A stretch of DNA of 64,000 nt from Odontesthes bonariensis. Lineage: Eukaryota > Chordata > Actinopteri > Atheriniformes > Atherinopsidae. The position numbers and the translations under genes were made by a program. The number at the start of each line of letters is the position of its first letter. Within the stretch, counting starts at the first letter, position 1. The DNA is taken from contig NC_134520.1 of assembly GCF_027942865.1 (NCBI RefSeq), positions 3,098,501 through 3,162,500 of the forward strand, read 5' to 3'. Below, in pieces: positions 34,301 to 46,300 of the stretch. Below the pieces are notes generated by a model. That model saw nothing but the letters and a program-made list of their open reading frames with translations, searched no databases and had not been told where the DNA came from.

Positions 34301-37300
34301 TATACAAGAGGAAGAATGTGTGAGTATCTGTGAAATGCTCTGCATTAATGCAAAATTAGCACTTTGGCTGTAGATAAACTCAAGAAGTGATTTAACTGTG
34401 TGTGATTAAGTTTAGGTCAGTTATTCATTCATTATTAAAAAATCAGTTCAGCAGAAGTGTCATATCATCTCACAGTTAAAAAAGCACTCTAGATTCGTGA
34501 ACACATCATTTTTTCAGTATGTTTCACTTCAGATGTGTCGTGGTGATTAATTATTACTGTTCCTATGTTCCTATGGCACAGTTTCTCCATCACCACTCAC
34601 ATACATTGTAAATAATTTAAGCACATGGCATGTAAAGTCATGTTGGCGAGTTGTCACATGTCTATGCAGTAAATTTCACCACTGCACTTTATCCTCTAGG
34701 CTTCTCCGTCCACCTTTTCCTCTCTTTTTTTTTTCTCAACCTCTCCTTTGATGCCTCCCAGTGCACATACACCTAAACTCTCATTATTTTTCAGAGTTTT
34801 TTTCCCTTGCCTCTCCAGGCCCTGCAGACTCTGTCCCTGTCTGACTCACGCCTGCGCTCCCGGGGCACGGTGCTGGTCAACGCCTTGGGTAGCAACACCT
34901 GCCTGAGAAAAGTGGACCTGAGCGGGAACAACATGGATGACATTGGAGCCAAGATGCTCAGCAAAGCCTTGCAGATCAACACCACGCTCAGGTGAAACAT
35001 AGAACGTAGAGAAATAATAGATGTGTTTTTTGCAGTATTTGCAGAGCCATGTATGAAGGTTTTGTGTTCTGTGCAACTCACAACCTTGCCCTGCAGGAGT
35101 GTGACATGGGATCGCAACAACACCTCTGCAGCTGGATTTCTCGATGTGGCCCGAGCCCTTGAACAGTAAGAACATTTTAACATAATCTGTTTCGTATATA
35201 CGTGTGTTGCAGTATACTAAATAGTTGAGCTTAGCTTGTATAAGAAGTGATTTAAAGACACGTGTAACTTTCTTTTTGGAAACCTCGTTTTAAAGTTGCA
35301 ACGTGAGCCAAGCAAATTGTTGCCTTCCATTTTGCTATCTTAAATGGCCCAGACTTAACTTAAGGCCAGGGATGACATGGTTGCTTAGATCAAAGTATTA
35401 CTCACTAGGTACATGGCAGGAATATTCTGGGATGGACTCTCTAGTGGGGGTGTTAATCTTTACCTTGGAATCTGTAACCTTCTTTAATTTCTCGTTTTAG
35501 TCCATTAACGTCTCTTTCAGTAACTCGACACTTCCCTCCGCTTCTGCTCTGTCCGTCCACAGTAATTTCACCTTGCAGTACATGCCTCTGCCCCTTAGTG
35601 ACATCAGCCAGGCATACCGCAGCGCCCCTGAGAAGACAGAGCAAGCCCTGACAAAGGTTGGCATCAGTGTTGATATGACACAGTTTAATTCACAGTTTGA
35701 ATATAATCTCTGGTTGCAACAGAACATCTTTTATACATTTTGTATCCTCAAGTGCTTTGAGATCGTTTCAGATTTTTGACAAAGAGACTTTAGCCATGAT
35801 ATGATACAACAAATATAAGAGCGAATGAGGCATTTGTTAGAGCCATATGAACCAACTCGGGCTCTGAGAACCTCAGGGAGGGGTCTCCTCCTGGGGCCCA
35901 GAGTCAGGACTAAACAAGGTGAGGCTGCGTTTCAGTTTTATGCTCCTAAAATCTGGAACAGTCTTCCAGAAGATGTGAGACAGGCCTCAACTCTGACAAT
36001 GTTTAAATCCAGGCTCAAAACAGTTCTGTTTAGCTGTGCATACGACACCTGAAAGTATTTTATCTGCACTCTTCATTTTTTTATTAATTAATTAATGATT
36101 CTTTTTAATGGGTTTTTAATTTTTTTTAATTTTTTTTTTAATTTTTATTATTATTATTATTTTTTAATTTTTTAATGATTTTATTGCCTTCTTGTGATTT
36201 TATGTAGCTGTGAAGCACTTTGAATTGCCTTGTGTACGAATTGTGCTCTATAAATAAAATTGCCTGGCCTTGCCTTCTCATCTCATAGCTCTTAGTCAAA
36301 CATCATGCATCCTGACTTTGAGTAATAATAGTAACTTATAAATATCCCATTGCTGAGAAAAATACGTATAGTTCCACACATACTGGGAGAATTGTTTGGC
36401 TCACCACAAAAAAAAAATCTTATCTTATCTAAAACTTACAGCGATAATTAGATCATTGCAACCTGAAAAAAGAAACCTACCACTTTAGATCAAGTGCAAG
36501 CACCTACCATTAAGAGCTTCTTAACGTCCATTGTGTGAGTCCGGAATACACAAAAAAAATCTGCAAACTTTTCCGTGGCATTAGGCATTAGGACTGCGAA
36601 CAATAGCCCAAAATTTGCATTCAGGCTGCGTATAATGCACATTTCTGGTTTAAGCAGAGGATCACAGGATTAAACTTTGCCACTGTAGCAAATACAGCAA
36701 GGACTTTGTTATACATAACAGAGCATTTCTATCCAAAGTAGTGATTGTTCTTTTAATGTGTTTATTTGTGTGTGTGAGTAAGTTTTACTTTTTTTGTTTG
36801 TTTTTTTATGAATATTTGAAAATCTTACATCAAACATCAAATACCAGAGGACATCAGGGATCAGGGGAAAAAAATCAATGACTAAAAACAATAAAAATCT
36901 GAAAAAGAGTTGCAGATTTTGATGGATTCAGCTCTTACGGTCTCATGAGTGGGAAGGAACAACTTGTTAAAGGGTTCGACATGCTTTTTTGAAAGCTTAA
37001 GTGGGCTTGCAGGAAGATTCTTCCATCATCTTAGCCTGAGAACTGTGGCTCAGAAATGTAAGACATAAGAAAGAATAGCACCTTGTCTCTTTGTCTTCCT
37101 TGTGATTTTGTGTCGTTTTTAAACTGTTTCTGCCACTCTGCTGCTCAGATCCAGCGTGCGCTGGTGAGGAACAACCAGACCCAGCGCTTCTCTCAGAGAC
37201 AAGCTCTGCGGCTGCACCAAGGCCTGGTCACCAGCACCGCCGAACAGGTAGCACTCCTGCTTGTGCGCTCACCTCTGTGTATGTGTGAGTGTTTGTGCCT

Positions 37301-40300
37301 TTAACTCACAGCCTGTCTGTTTCCAAGGTGATGGAGCGCCTCTCTGTGCGTGTCCAGCAGCAAGTGTGTTTGTTACGGGGCATCGGAGAGATGGAGGAGA
37401 TACAAGCTGCAAAACAAGTGCTGAAAGAGGCCAGGAACTCTCGCGCTGTGAGTGGCGTGAAATGTATGAACGTAGTCTTTGTGGTATTGAATTTGAATGA
37501 AACCTTTTGTCTCTGGTGTTCGTAGCTCTACCCTTCACTGTGCGAGCTGGCTCATGTGCTGTCTGTGGACGGGCCGGTGCGGCAGAAGCTGGACTCTCTG
37601 GCTGGCGAACTGGCCAAAGCTGCCGATAAGGAGCTGCAGGTAGATCCGACCGCTTCCTTTTACAATGGGATCCACGACAGATGACAGAGTCACTGATAAC
37701 TGCCATCCATTGCAGGTGATCGTCGACTCAATGGTGTCTCTCTGTCGCGAGCTCTGTCCTTTGTCTTCTTCTGCAGCTGAGAGATTAAGTCCCCTGCTCT
37801 CTTCTGTCTCTGAGCATGTGTCCATCCCTCGCTCTGCCATCCGCACTGCCCTCATGGAAAGAGCAGCACAGGACATTCACAGAGCTTTGGAGTAAGAAGA
37901 AGCAGCAACAATAAGTCTGAGTTTGATAAGTAGGATATTGATTTGCTCTCACTTTTACTAAGCCTCTTCGCGTTCGTCTCTCCCTTTCCTGTCCTCTAAC
38001 CCAAACCTTCTTCAGAGAAGTTAAGCTGTCTGTGGTTTCCTATCTCACCAACTCCATTGTGGACCAAATCCTGCAGGAGCTCTACGCCACCCATAAGACG
38101 CTGGTAAACACAAAGCTCTTACTGTAAAAAGGTGTGAAAGAGAAACAGATTGAGTGAATGAGTTGGTGTCAGAACTTTTAAGAGCGCCGTCTGTTTCAGA
38201 CCCGGCAGGTGTCTCATCTTAAATGCTGGGAAGCGACGTGTGAGGATGGGACAGCTTGGAGGTTTAACAGACACAGAGACTCTCTGGACATCACAGACGA
38301 AGAGCTTGGCACCAGCATAGTGAGTGTGGACATATAGACTTGCGTGTGTTTTTGTTACTATATTCTTAAGTGTTACAACATACTAATCGCAGCCATCAAA
38401 TACTGTCCTGCTGTGTGTTTTTTCCTGTTTGTATCACTGGACTTATTTTTACTTATTAAGATTGCTTTTTTGACCTCTTTAAGTCGTGATGCAACATACC
38501 AGTTCCAGGCAAAGCAGGCATTCAGGTCTTGTAGCTTATCAGGAGTGAAATGAATGCTGTAAATTGACATGATCAGCACAAAATCTCCACAGTCTCTGAG
38601 TGCTCGTATAGGTGCATATACTGTCATGTCAGTTTTCTTTACACAGCTGAACTCCCTGAGAGTTGCAGTCCATTCATCTTTCTTATTTTCTGCCGCTGGC
38701 AAGAAAGCCTCCAACCAGCCTTCTTGCCAGCAGCCAAATGTAATCCAAAGAGATCTAAAGGATTTAGCTCAGATATATTGTTACATCTTTAACCACCTAT
38801 TGCCAATAAAGAAATGTTTTCTAAAAAGACGAGGAAACCGGGAACATTTTGGTTTCGCTCTGCCTCCAGCGTTTGTTTTGTCTCTGTCAGCTTTACTGCA
38901 TAAATTTCAGTTCTGCAGACACTAAGCCTCAGAATATTCTCTTAAACACTCTGAGGAAGTGTTAATACATCTTCCCCATATATTCTTCTAATATTTGTGG
39001 AGGTATCTTCTGCATTGATTCCATTTTCAATTTCTGTCTGTTATTGAAAGTCCGGTGGTTTTTGGCTTTTTGTGTACTGTTGTGTAATTGCCATGTTGGG
39101 TATTTGTCATCTTCAGTCATATCTGCATCAACTTCTTTGTTGATTAAAAGAGATCCACACTCCCCTGCTTGTTTACCACATTATTAAACTTGAGTATCAC
39201 AACTCATCGCACCAGTGGTTCAGCCTTGACAGAGGTGGCAGGAACGATGGCCTCTCCCTCTGGGTTTTAGCATCCAAAAGATTATTCTGACTTTCCTGAC
39301 GGGAGCACTACAGTTAAAGGTCAGACATTTTCAGAGTCTCCAGCTTCTCCACTGGAGACACTTTAACAATGCTTGAATTGATGACGTATCGTCTTTTCAA
39401 TTGTGTCTTGGCCTTTGGAAGCTTGCACTGATTGGAGTGATTGAAGGACAGCATTGAATGTCAACATTTCAGAAGGCCTATAATTACTAGCCTGGAAGCC
39501 TGACTGACATTAAACAGAAATCAAGTTGTTGATATATATGATGCACGCTGGGAAAATACTGACCATCTCAGTAATATTAATAGGATGATACGTGTAACAG
39601 ATATAAGCTGTCAAATGCTTTCTCTTTACCACATCTACATGTAATTATGACTGTATTTTCAATGGTTTTACTTGTAATGTTGGCCATACTCTGGAATTCA
39701 TAATGGAACATAAATACTGTATATTTTTTTTTCCTTTGCAGAAGGCAGAATTACTTCCTTCCCTTTCACAGCTTTCCAATTAGTTCTCAGCTGTGTGCAA
39801 TTTCTACATCTCTGCTCATTACAACCTTCCTCTCCTAAGTTATGGTTCAGTGAAGCTTGTTTTCCATGTTTTTCTACCTGCAACTGTTCTCCATCGTTTC
39901 TCAAAATGAGAGAAATAAACCTCAAGCTAAAATTACCTAAGTGATTACTGTCGGGTCGTGCTGCAGGAAGGCAGAGTAAACCTGGAAAAAAATAAAATGG
40001 CAAATCTCTTTTGACACATTAAAAGAGCAGCTCAATATTTACCAGACAAGAATCTGCCACGAGCCTGTGACGCTTTTCATCACTCTCAGTTCAGACATTA
40101 CCCCGTCATGCATCTCTAGTCTTGATGTCGTGCTCTCGAACATGTGAGGAATTTAAAGCATTTTTGTTTTTGACGCTAAAAATATCAGCATAGTCCAGGG
40201 CGTAACAATTCTAACTGGGTAATACGGATGATGTAAATCAGTGTATGCCTAGTGCTTATTAATACGTTCATACAAAACCCAGAAAAAAGCAGTGAAAGCT

Positions 40301-43300
40301 CATTTATGTCATATGTTCATTCACTTCCAACTTAATATGTAACTTTAGCCTTTAACAGACACAAGTACAAAGGGAATTATTTTCAGAATCGACAATTTGA
40401 TGGCAGCAACACGCTCAAAATATATTGGATAGATGCATGTTTACTACTGTGTCTCATCATCCTTCCTTTTAATGGATACAAGATTTCAGCTGCTCAGCAG
40501 TCCCTTGTTGTCCCTCTCTGATTTTCTTCTTCATATTGTGGGAAATATTTTCGATAGGTGACAGATTTTGACTGCAGGCGGGCCAGTCAAGCACACACTG
40601 TGTCCATGAAACCATGCTGTTACAAGTCGTGTTGAATATCTCTTTGAAATAACCAAGAACCTCCCGGGAAACTACGCCACTTTGACGGTAGCATTTGCAA
40701 ATATAAGTCACCCGTGCTATCGGCACTGATGCACCTCTGTACCGTCACAGATGATGGCTTTTGCACCTTAGGCTGATTACAGCCTGGATGATCTTTCTTA
40801 TCTTTGGCACAAACAACCCGGTGTCCATATCATTGTAAAATCCCTTAAAGGATCTATTTGATCGTGACGGAACTTCAATCAAACAAGTGTCATTCAAAGA
40901 TCTTTGAAGACTGTCTCAAGTAGGTCTGAGTTGGTCATGGAGAAAACAAGTCTACAGACGTGGTGGCAACTCAGTGAGGCTCGGATTCTGGCCTGCTGCT
41001 AGCAACTGAGCTAACAAGCTGATGATTCATCATCTTAATTTAATATGTAACCTGCTGACATCTGTTTATTTAGCATTCAAATCAAAGTACAGCTGAGGAT
41101 GATGGGAATGTGTTTAGTTATGCAGAAATAAACCCTTGATATAGTGTGGATGAATATTTGAATCAGCAGTATTTATGCCTCTAGTGTGAGGATAAAAACC
41201 TCAACAAGCTATTTGCTTTTTTAAATTTTACTTTTTTAACTTTTATACTGGCCTTGGCTCTAAATTGTTCCCCCCCCCCCGTTGTTCACCTTCCTTCAAT
41301 GTCCAGTTTGTTTGTGGTATTCGGTTTCCGTCTAATGTTTTTATGTGTGCACTCAACGAGGCTTTATTTAGTTCCTTGATTTGATCATCTTCCACTGCCA
41401 AAAGCACTGATTGCACTAAAGGAGCACCGTGCGTGTTTTTGTCCATTGCTATTCCTCATCTAAACCCCTCTTTTTTTAAATTTTTTATTTTTTTTCCTCC
41501 CAGGACACAATAGCCATTAAGAAGCGCAGTTCTAGAACAAGAAGAATACGACCTGTCTCCACCCGGCTGAGTGAGTACTGCTGCATTTCCTCTTATCCTC
41601 CACTCTCACCTCTTTCCTGTCTCGCTCTGACCCCATCCCGTCTCTCCCAGAGCTCCATTACTTTGTTTACCGTTAAGACTTTTTTTTTCTTTTTCCCTTC
41701 TCTTTATCTGAGAAGTCTGATAATGGCTGTTTTAATCCCGGTGGAGTCAACTCTGTCAGTATATCACTGTCCGCTGAGTCACTATATCTCCTGGTGCTCA
41801 AAGATAGCTAGTTTATTGACTTTTTTAGCAGAAATGAAGGCTCCCTTTAAGCCTTTCATCTTCTCTCTGCGTGACACCTTCTTCTCAGTATCTTACCCTC
41901 AGATCTTCTATAACCCTTGTATCGTTCTATGCTGCCATCAGGCCTGTGTGACGACTCCAGCTCCTCTCCGCCACCGTCCGTTCCATCGTACTCATCGCCG
42001 CTTTCCCGCTCTGCATCCTGGGAAGGTCTGTCTGAGCTGCCTACGCAGGGCCTGCCTCTCCATCATGTGACGCGAGTTCGACCCAGGCCTCCACGGAGGC
42101 ACAAGGGAGGGCACATCCCCGCTGACACAGTAGGGCGCATCTTATCTTCTCGGCACATATTGAATCATATTAGAATGCATTCCAGACTACATTACATTTA
42201 GTCCAATCCGGACCTATTTATCTATCCATCTATCTGTGCATAATTCTCATATTTCCCAAATGTTTCTGCCCGCTGGTAGTGACTGCTGTCTTTGTCAAGC
42301 GTAATCTATATAAAGTGAATGGCTGCAATTGCATTACGTTATCTCAGTGAATGCGGTGTAATCCATTTGTTTTATTGCATAACATTTTACAAATGAAACC
42401 CACTTAACTGACCTCTCTGAAAAGCCTTTCTGCGTCTCTATGCGCACAGAACTGCAGTGAAAATGGAGGAATAAGCCCTTTGGATGATGGAATCCCAGAT
42501 TTTTATACAAAAAGAGTTCTGCCTGATAGGTAAGAGCTGATTTTATGTTTCTACCTCCACCATTTTTATCCTCAGTCACAAGTGTGTCTGTTGTTAGCTT
42601 TTACCAAGCAAACATCCCCTCGAATCTAAAGTTATAATTAGATGAATTACAGAGAACGAGCATGTATAACAGCAAGATTATTTAATACTTATCAATATGA
42701 TAACTGTTTGAGTATGTAACAAAAGGGGAGCTTTATTAATGACGAGCCACTGAGTAAGAGCAGACAAATTACACAAACTGTAGCTCCACAGGGTGAAATA
42801 GATCTTTGGAGACAGAGATGAAAAGATAATCGTGGGTCTCAACAGAATGATCTAACTGTCCTGCAGGTTGTGTCTGTTCAATATGTTCTGATGACATAGA
42901 TGTAAATCATAAACAGAACGTAGATACATTTATTTTGAGGATGTTGCTGGTAGTAATGAAACTGTCCTGAAAATATCGAAAAGCAGGACAGATTTAAGTC
43001 TTTTATTACTTCAGTAGTGTCACAAAGGTGGTTTGGTTGTAATTTTTCATTTTAAACACAAATAATATTACAAAAAAGGCTTCTCTAGCCTCGGGCCATT
43101 TGTTTCACTGACTGGCAGGGCACCGTCCCGCTTCACCATCCTCTTGTAACTGCTCTGTGGGTTTTTCATGTTATATCTGTTGAAGGTTTTGTGAGGATAG
43201 TCTTGGTTCACTTGTTTATTTTTTTCAAATAAGTATTTTCTGTATTGTTATGCTAGTCTGCTTTATTTATGTTTTTCTTCCGGTTGGACAGCTTTATTTC

Positions 43301-46300
43301 TTTATCAAAGTATTTCGTAAAGCTTGTCCTTTGTGCATTCTGTTTGGTTTTGCTTCCCACTCTTGCATCACATCTGAGTTCGGTTTCTGATAGCTCTCAT
43401 CATTTGTGATGACCTCCTGCTGTATACATACGGTCCGGTTTTCTTTGTTCTTGGTCGAATCACTCCATCATTGTCTTACCACCAGTTAGTTTCATTCCTT
43501 TTTTCCGTTATTGTCTTTGTTTTGTATTGGCTTTGTTTTTTTTCTAATTCTTCTGAAGTTCATGCTCTGCAGTGCTTTAAGTTTTATTCTGTCAGCAAGT
43601 TTGCTAAAGGTCACGTCTGTTCCTTATCTGGCTGTTTCTGCATTTGGGACCTTTTCTAACCACACATCATGACATTTTCAGCATAACATTTAAATTAAGA
43701 AGTGGTTACATTCAAAAGCCATTTCCAGACTTTTTTAAGCTTAGAGGATCTAGCTTAGATTATTATTTTTGATTAAGCGGCCATGTTTCTCTGACCAGTG
43801 CATTGTCTCTCTTTGAAGTCATTTCATAGTGAGGATCGGAGTCCCTTCGGCTGCTCATGCATTCAGAGGCTGATGTAACTCATTCTGATGTCCTTTATCT
43901 GTTTCTCGGTGAAAAGAAAGGCATACATTTAGTCACTTTTTAATCATCGGAGGAGCCGGCTGGTGGGAGATGTTTGGAGAGTTGGGTGACACCTCATCTT
44001 TGGTCATTTGGTGACTGCATGTCGTTAATAAAAGGAGTCAGAGCTTTGTGTCCACAAAGGACTGGTGCTTTGCGGATTAATGCCACAATAAGTTGGTGAT
44101 TTGGTGTGATGTATGATAAATTTAGTGCCGTATGTTTAAGAATACAGACTTTAGAACTAAAAAGCTGATATAATGCAGAACTCTGAGTTTGATATGTAAA
44201 TTGAGGAGTTTTGTGACTCATTATTTTTGGTGGAGCTGAATTTAGGCGCAGCGGCCCCGGCTTATCAGAATGATATCGTCTTTTTCCGCACTACAACTCA
44301 TCAGTGCTTTGTTATGATTACACTTGTAATGTAAAAAAAATGGGACACTTAAGATTTATCATTGTGTACCAAGAGGTGTATCCTAGCAACCCTCAAATTG
44401 CAGCAGCAGAGCAGATGAACAAGCGGCCCAGATGGCTGTGATGAATTCAGTAACATGCCAACAGAAGGAGCTTGTGTGTTATCGCACATGATGATTGTGC
44501 TGAACTGGCCTCTGTGTGTATGTGTGTGTGTGTGACTTTGGGCTTCTCTCACCTCTTTCAGTCAGCTGTCCTCTCTGCACAAAGTGCACTCTCTGAGGAG
44601 GAAGAAGAGGAGAAACATGCTGGCTATTTTCGGTTTCCGTAAGAACCACAACCAAACTCTGTCCAATCAGGGGCCTGAGTCCGAAGCAGAGGTCTATGGA
44701 GATGGATGTCACACTGTTGCTACAGCGCCTACAGGGTTAGTGAATAAAGCCACACACATAGCTCAGTTTATGTAAGAAATGGCCTTGAACATAAAACACC
44801 TTGTCCATGTGATGCGCCAGATAACATTACAAAACTTCTCAACAGCTCATTGATATTCTACTCTTCATCTTCAGATTTTCTGATGGTCAGTTGTTTTTGG
44901 TTTTTATATGAGCTTCATAAATACTTAACAAGTATCCCTCTAAATCTCCTGCTTTTCTTTGTTAATATGAGAAATGGTTAATAGCTGCCAAGGCAAAGAC
45001 AGGCTGATACCAGAGTGTGTTCAAAGGTATTGTTGACAGCTGGTGGCTTTGTTCTCGATCTGAAAGTCAACCAAGTGATTAGAAATGAACACACGTCAAA
45101 CACAGAGCAGGATTGCAAGATATAAGATTTCTGCCACTTCATTTTTAACCCCATTCTAAAAGCTTGCCCCATCATGGTTGGAATAAAGTAGACTTTGTGG
45201 TAAATTTACACTTTTAGGACAGCAATGGAGAATGTATACACATTCCTCCAGCCACCACAACCTAATGCCAGAGCCGGATCTCCCAGCGAGGGGGCTGATG
45301 GGAAAATGAACGATCACCAGGGGAAAAGTACTCTTGTTCTGAGTCCGCCACCAGTGCCAGGTATCCCTCACCCAGGCATGGGGGGAGGCAAACACCCCTT
45401 TTATTCTCCCAGAGAGGTACAGTAAGTGTGACCCACTGCTATTATGGAATTTCCAGAGGAACGTTACTATTTTCAGTCTCTTTTGCCTCTTTGTTTTATG
45501 TTTTGTCAGATCCCTGAAGTGGACCCTGTGTTTGAACAGCAGAGGGACACAGACAAGTACTGGGCAGACGACAAACTGAGGACAACAAATGTGCTGCAGT
45601 CAGACAAGGAGTGGATGATTGAGGGACGGACAAGCGATCCACATGCAGAGAGGCTGCGGTTTGATGATAGGCAACAAGAAAGAACGACAGACAGGTACTG
45701 GACAGAGAGCAGACATCCAGACAGACACGTGGAGAGACAGTGGACTGTTGACAGACACACGCAGCGGCAGATTGACCGAAAAATTGAAAGACAGTGGATT
45801 GGCGGCAGACAGATTGAAAGATCATGGTCGGAGAACAGGCCGATGGACATACAGGTAGACAATCAGTGGAATGAGAGCAGACATCCAGGGAGAAAGATGG
45901 ACAGACAAGTCCAGGCACTCCATTTGGCCCAAAGGCCTCTGCCTCCATACCCATTGGACAAGACGCCCTCACCTAAGCAGGACACCGATCCTTTGAAAAG
46001 CACGGAGGCAGCAGCAGAGTGGCATCTGCAAGGCATGCAGGGAGACAAACACACGTCTCCTGATGCTGGTGGAGGTTCCACAGAGGGCTGGAGGAGCAGT
46101 GCCATTCGAGCAGCCACTTGTGCATCAAAACCAGATCCCCCACCGCAAAGCAGTAAACCCAACCTGTCCAAGCTGAGGCAGAGACATCGACGGGAGAGCT
46201 CAGACACTCTACCAGGTACTACACAGGTCATCCATGTTAATATGCTGCCGGTCAGACAGCCCGTTTTAGCATGCAAAGAGCTTGTCACTGCAAACTCTGA

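Larger units (their letters stand above)
29096..35656 (+). other. carmil3: carmil3 exons 7-23: leucine-rich repeat solenoid
   Basis: Residues about 161-661 hold the N-terminal cap and the LRR array. Repeats end in LxLS/LDLS-type strands: [78 protein letters not shown]. Exon 23 ends the domain with [20 protein letters not shown]. Every intron phase is consistent. Four donors are atypical after GT: exon 12 (GTTCGT), 14 and 15 (GTTAGT) and 23 (GTTGGC). Confidence 0.87.

Noticed and set aside
38373..38714. 113-codon minus-strand frame in carmil3 intron 29
   Set aside because: No recognisable domain and no neighbouring exons. It is probably chance.
41243..41446. Minus-strand frame with a LINE ORF1-like flavour ([20 protein letters not shown])
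   Set aside because: The resemblance is too short and vague to call. No flanking element structure was found.
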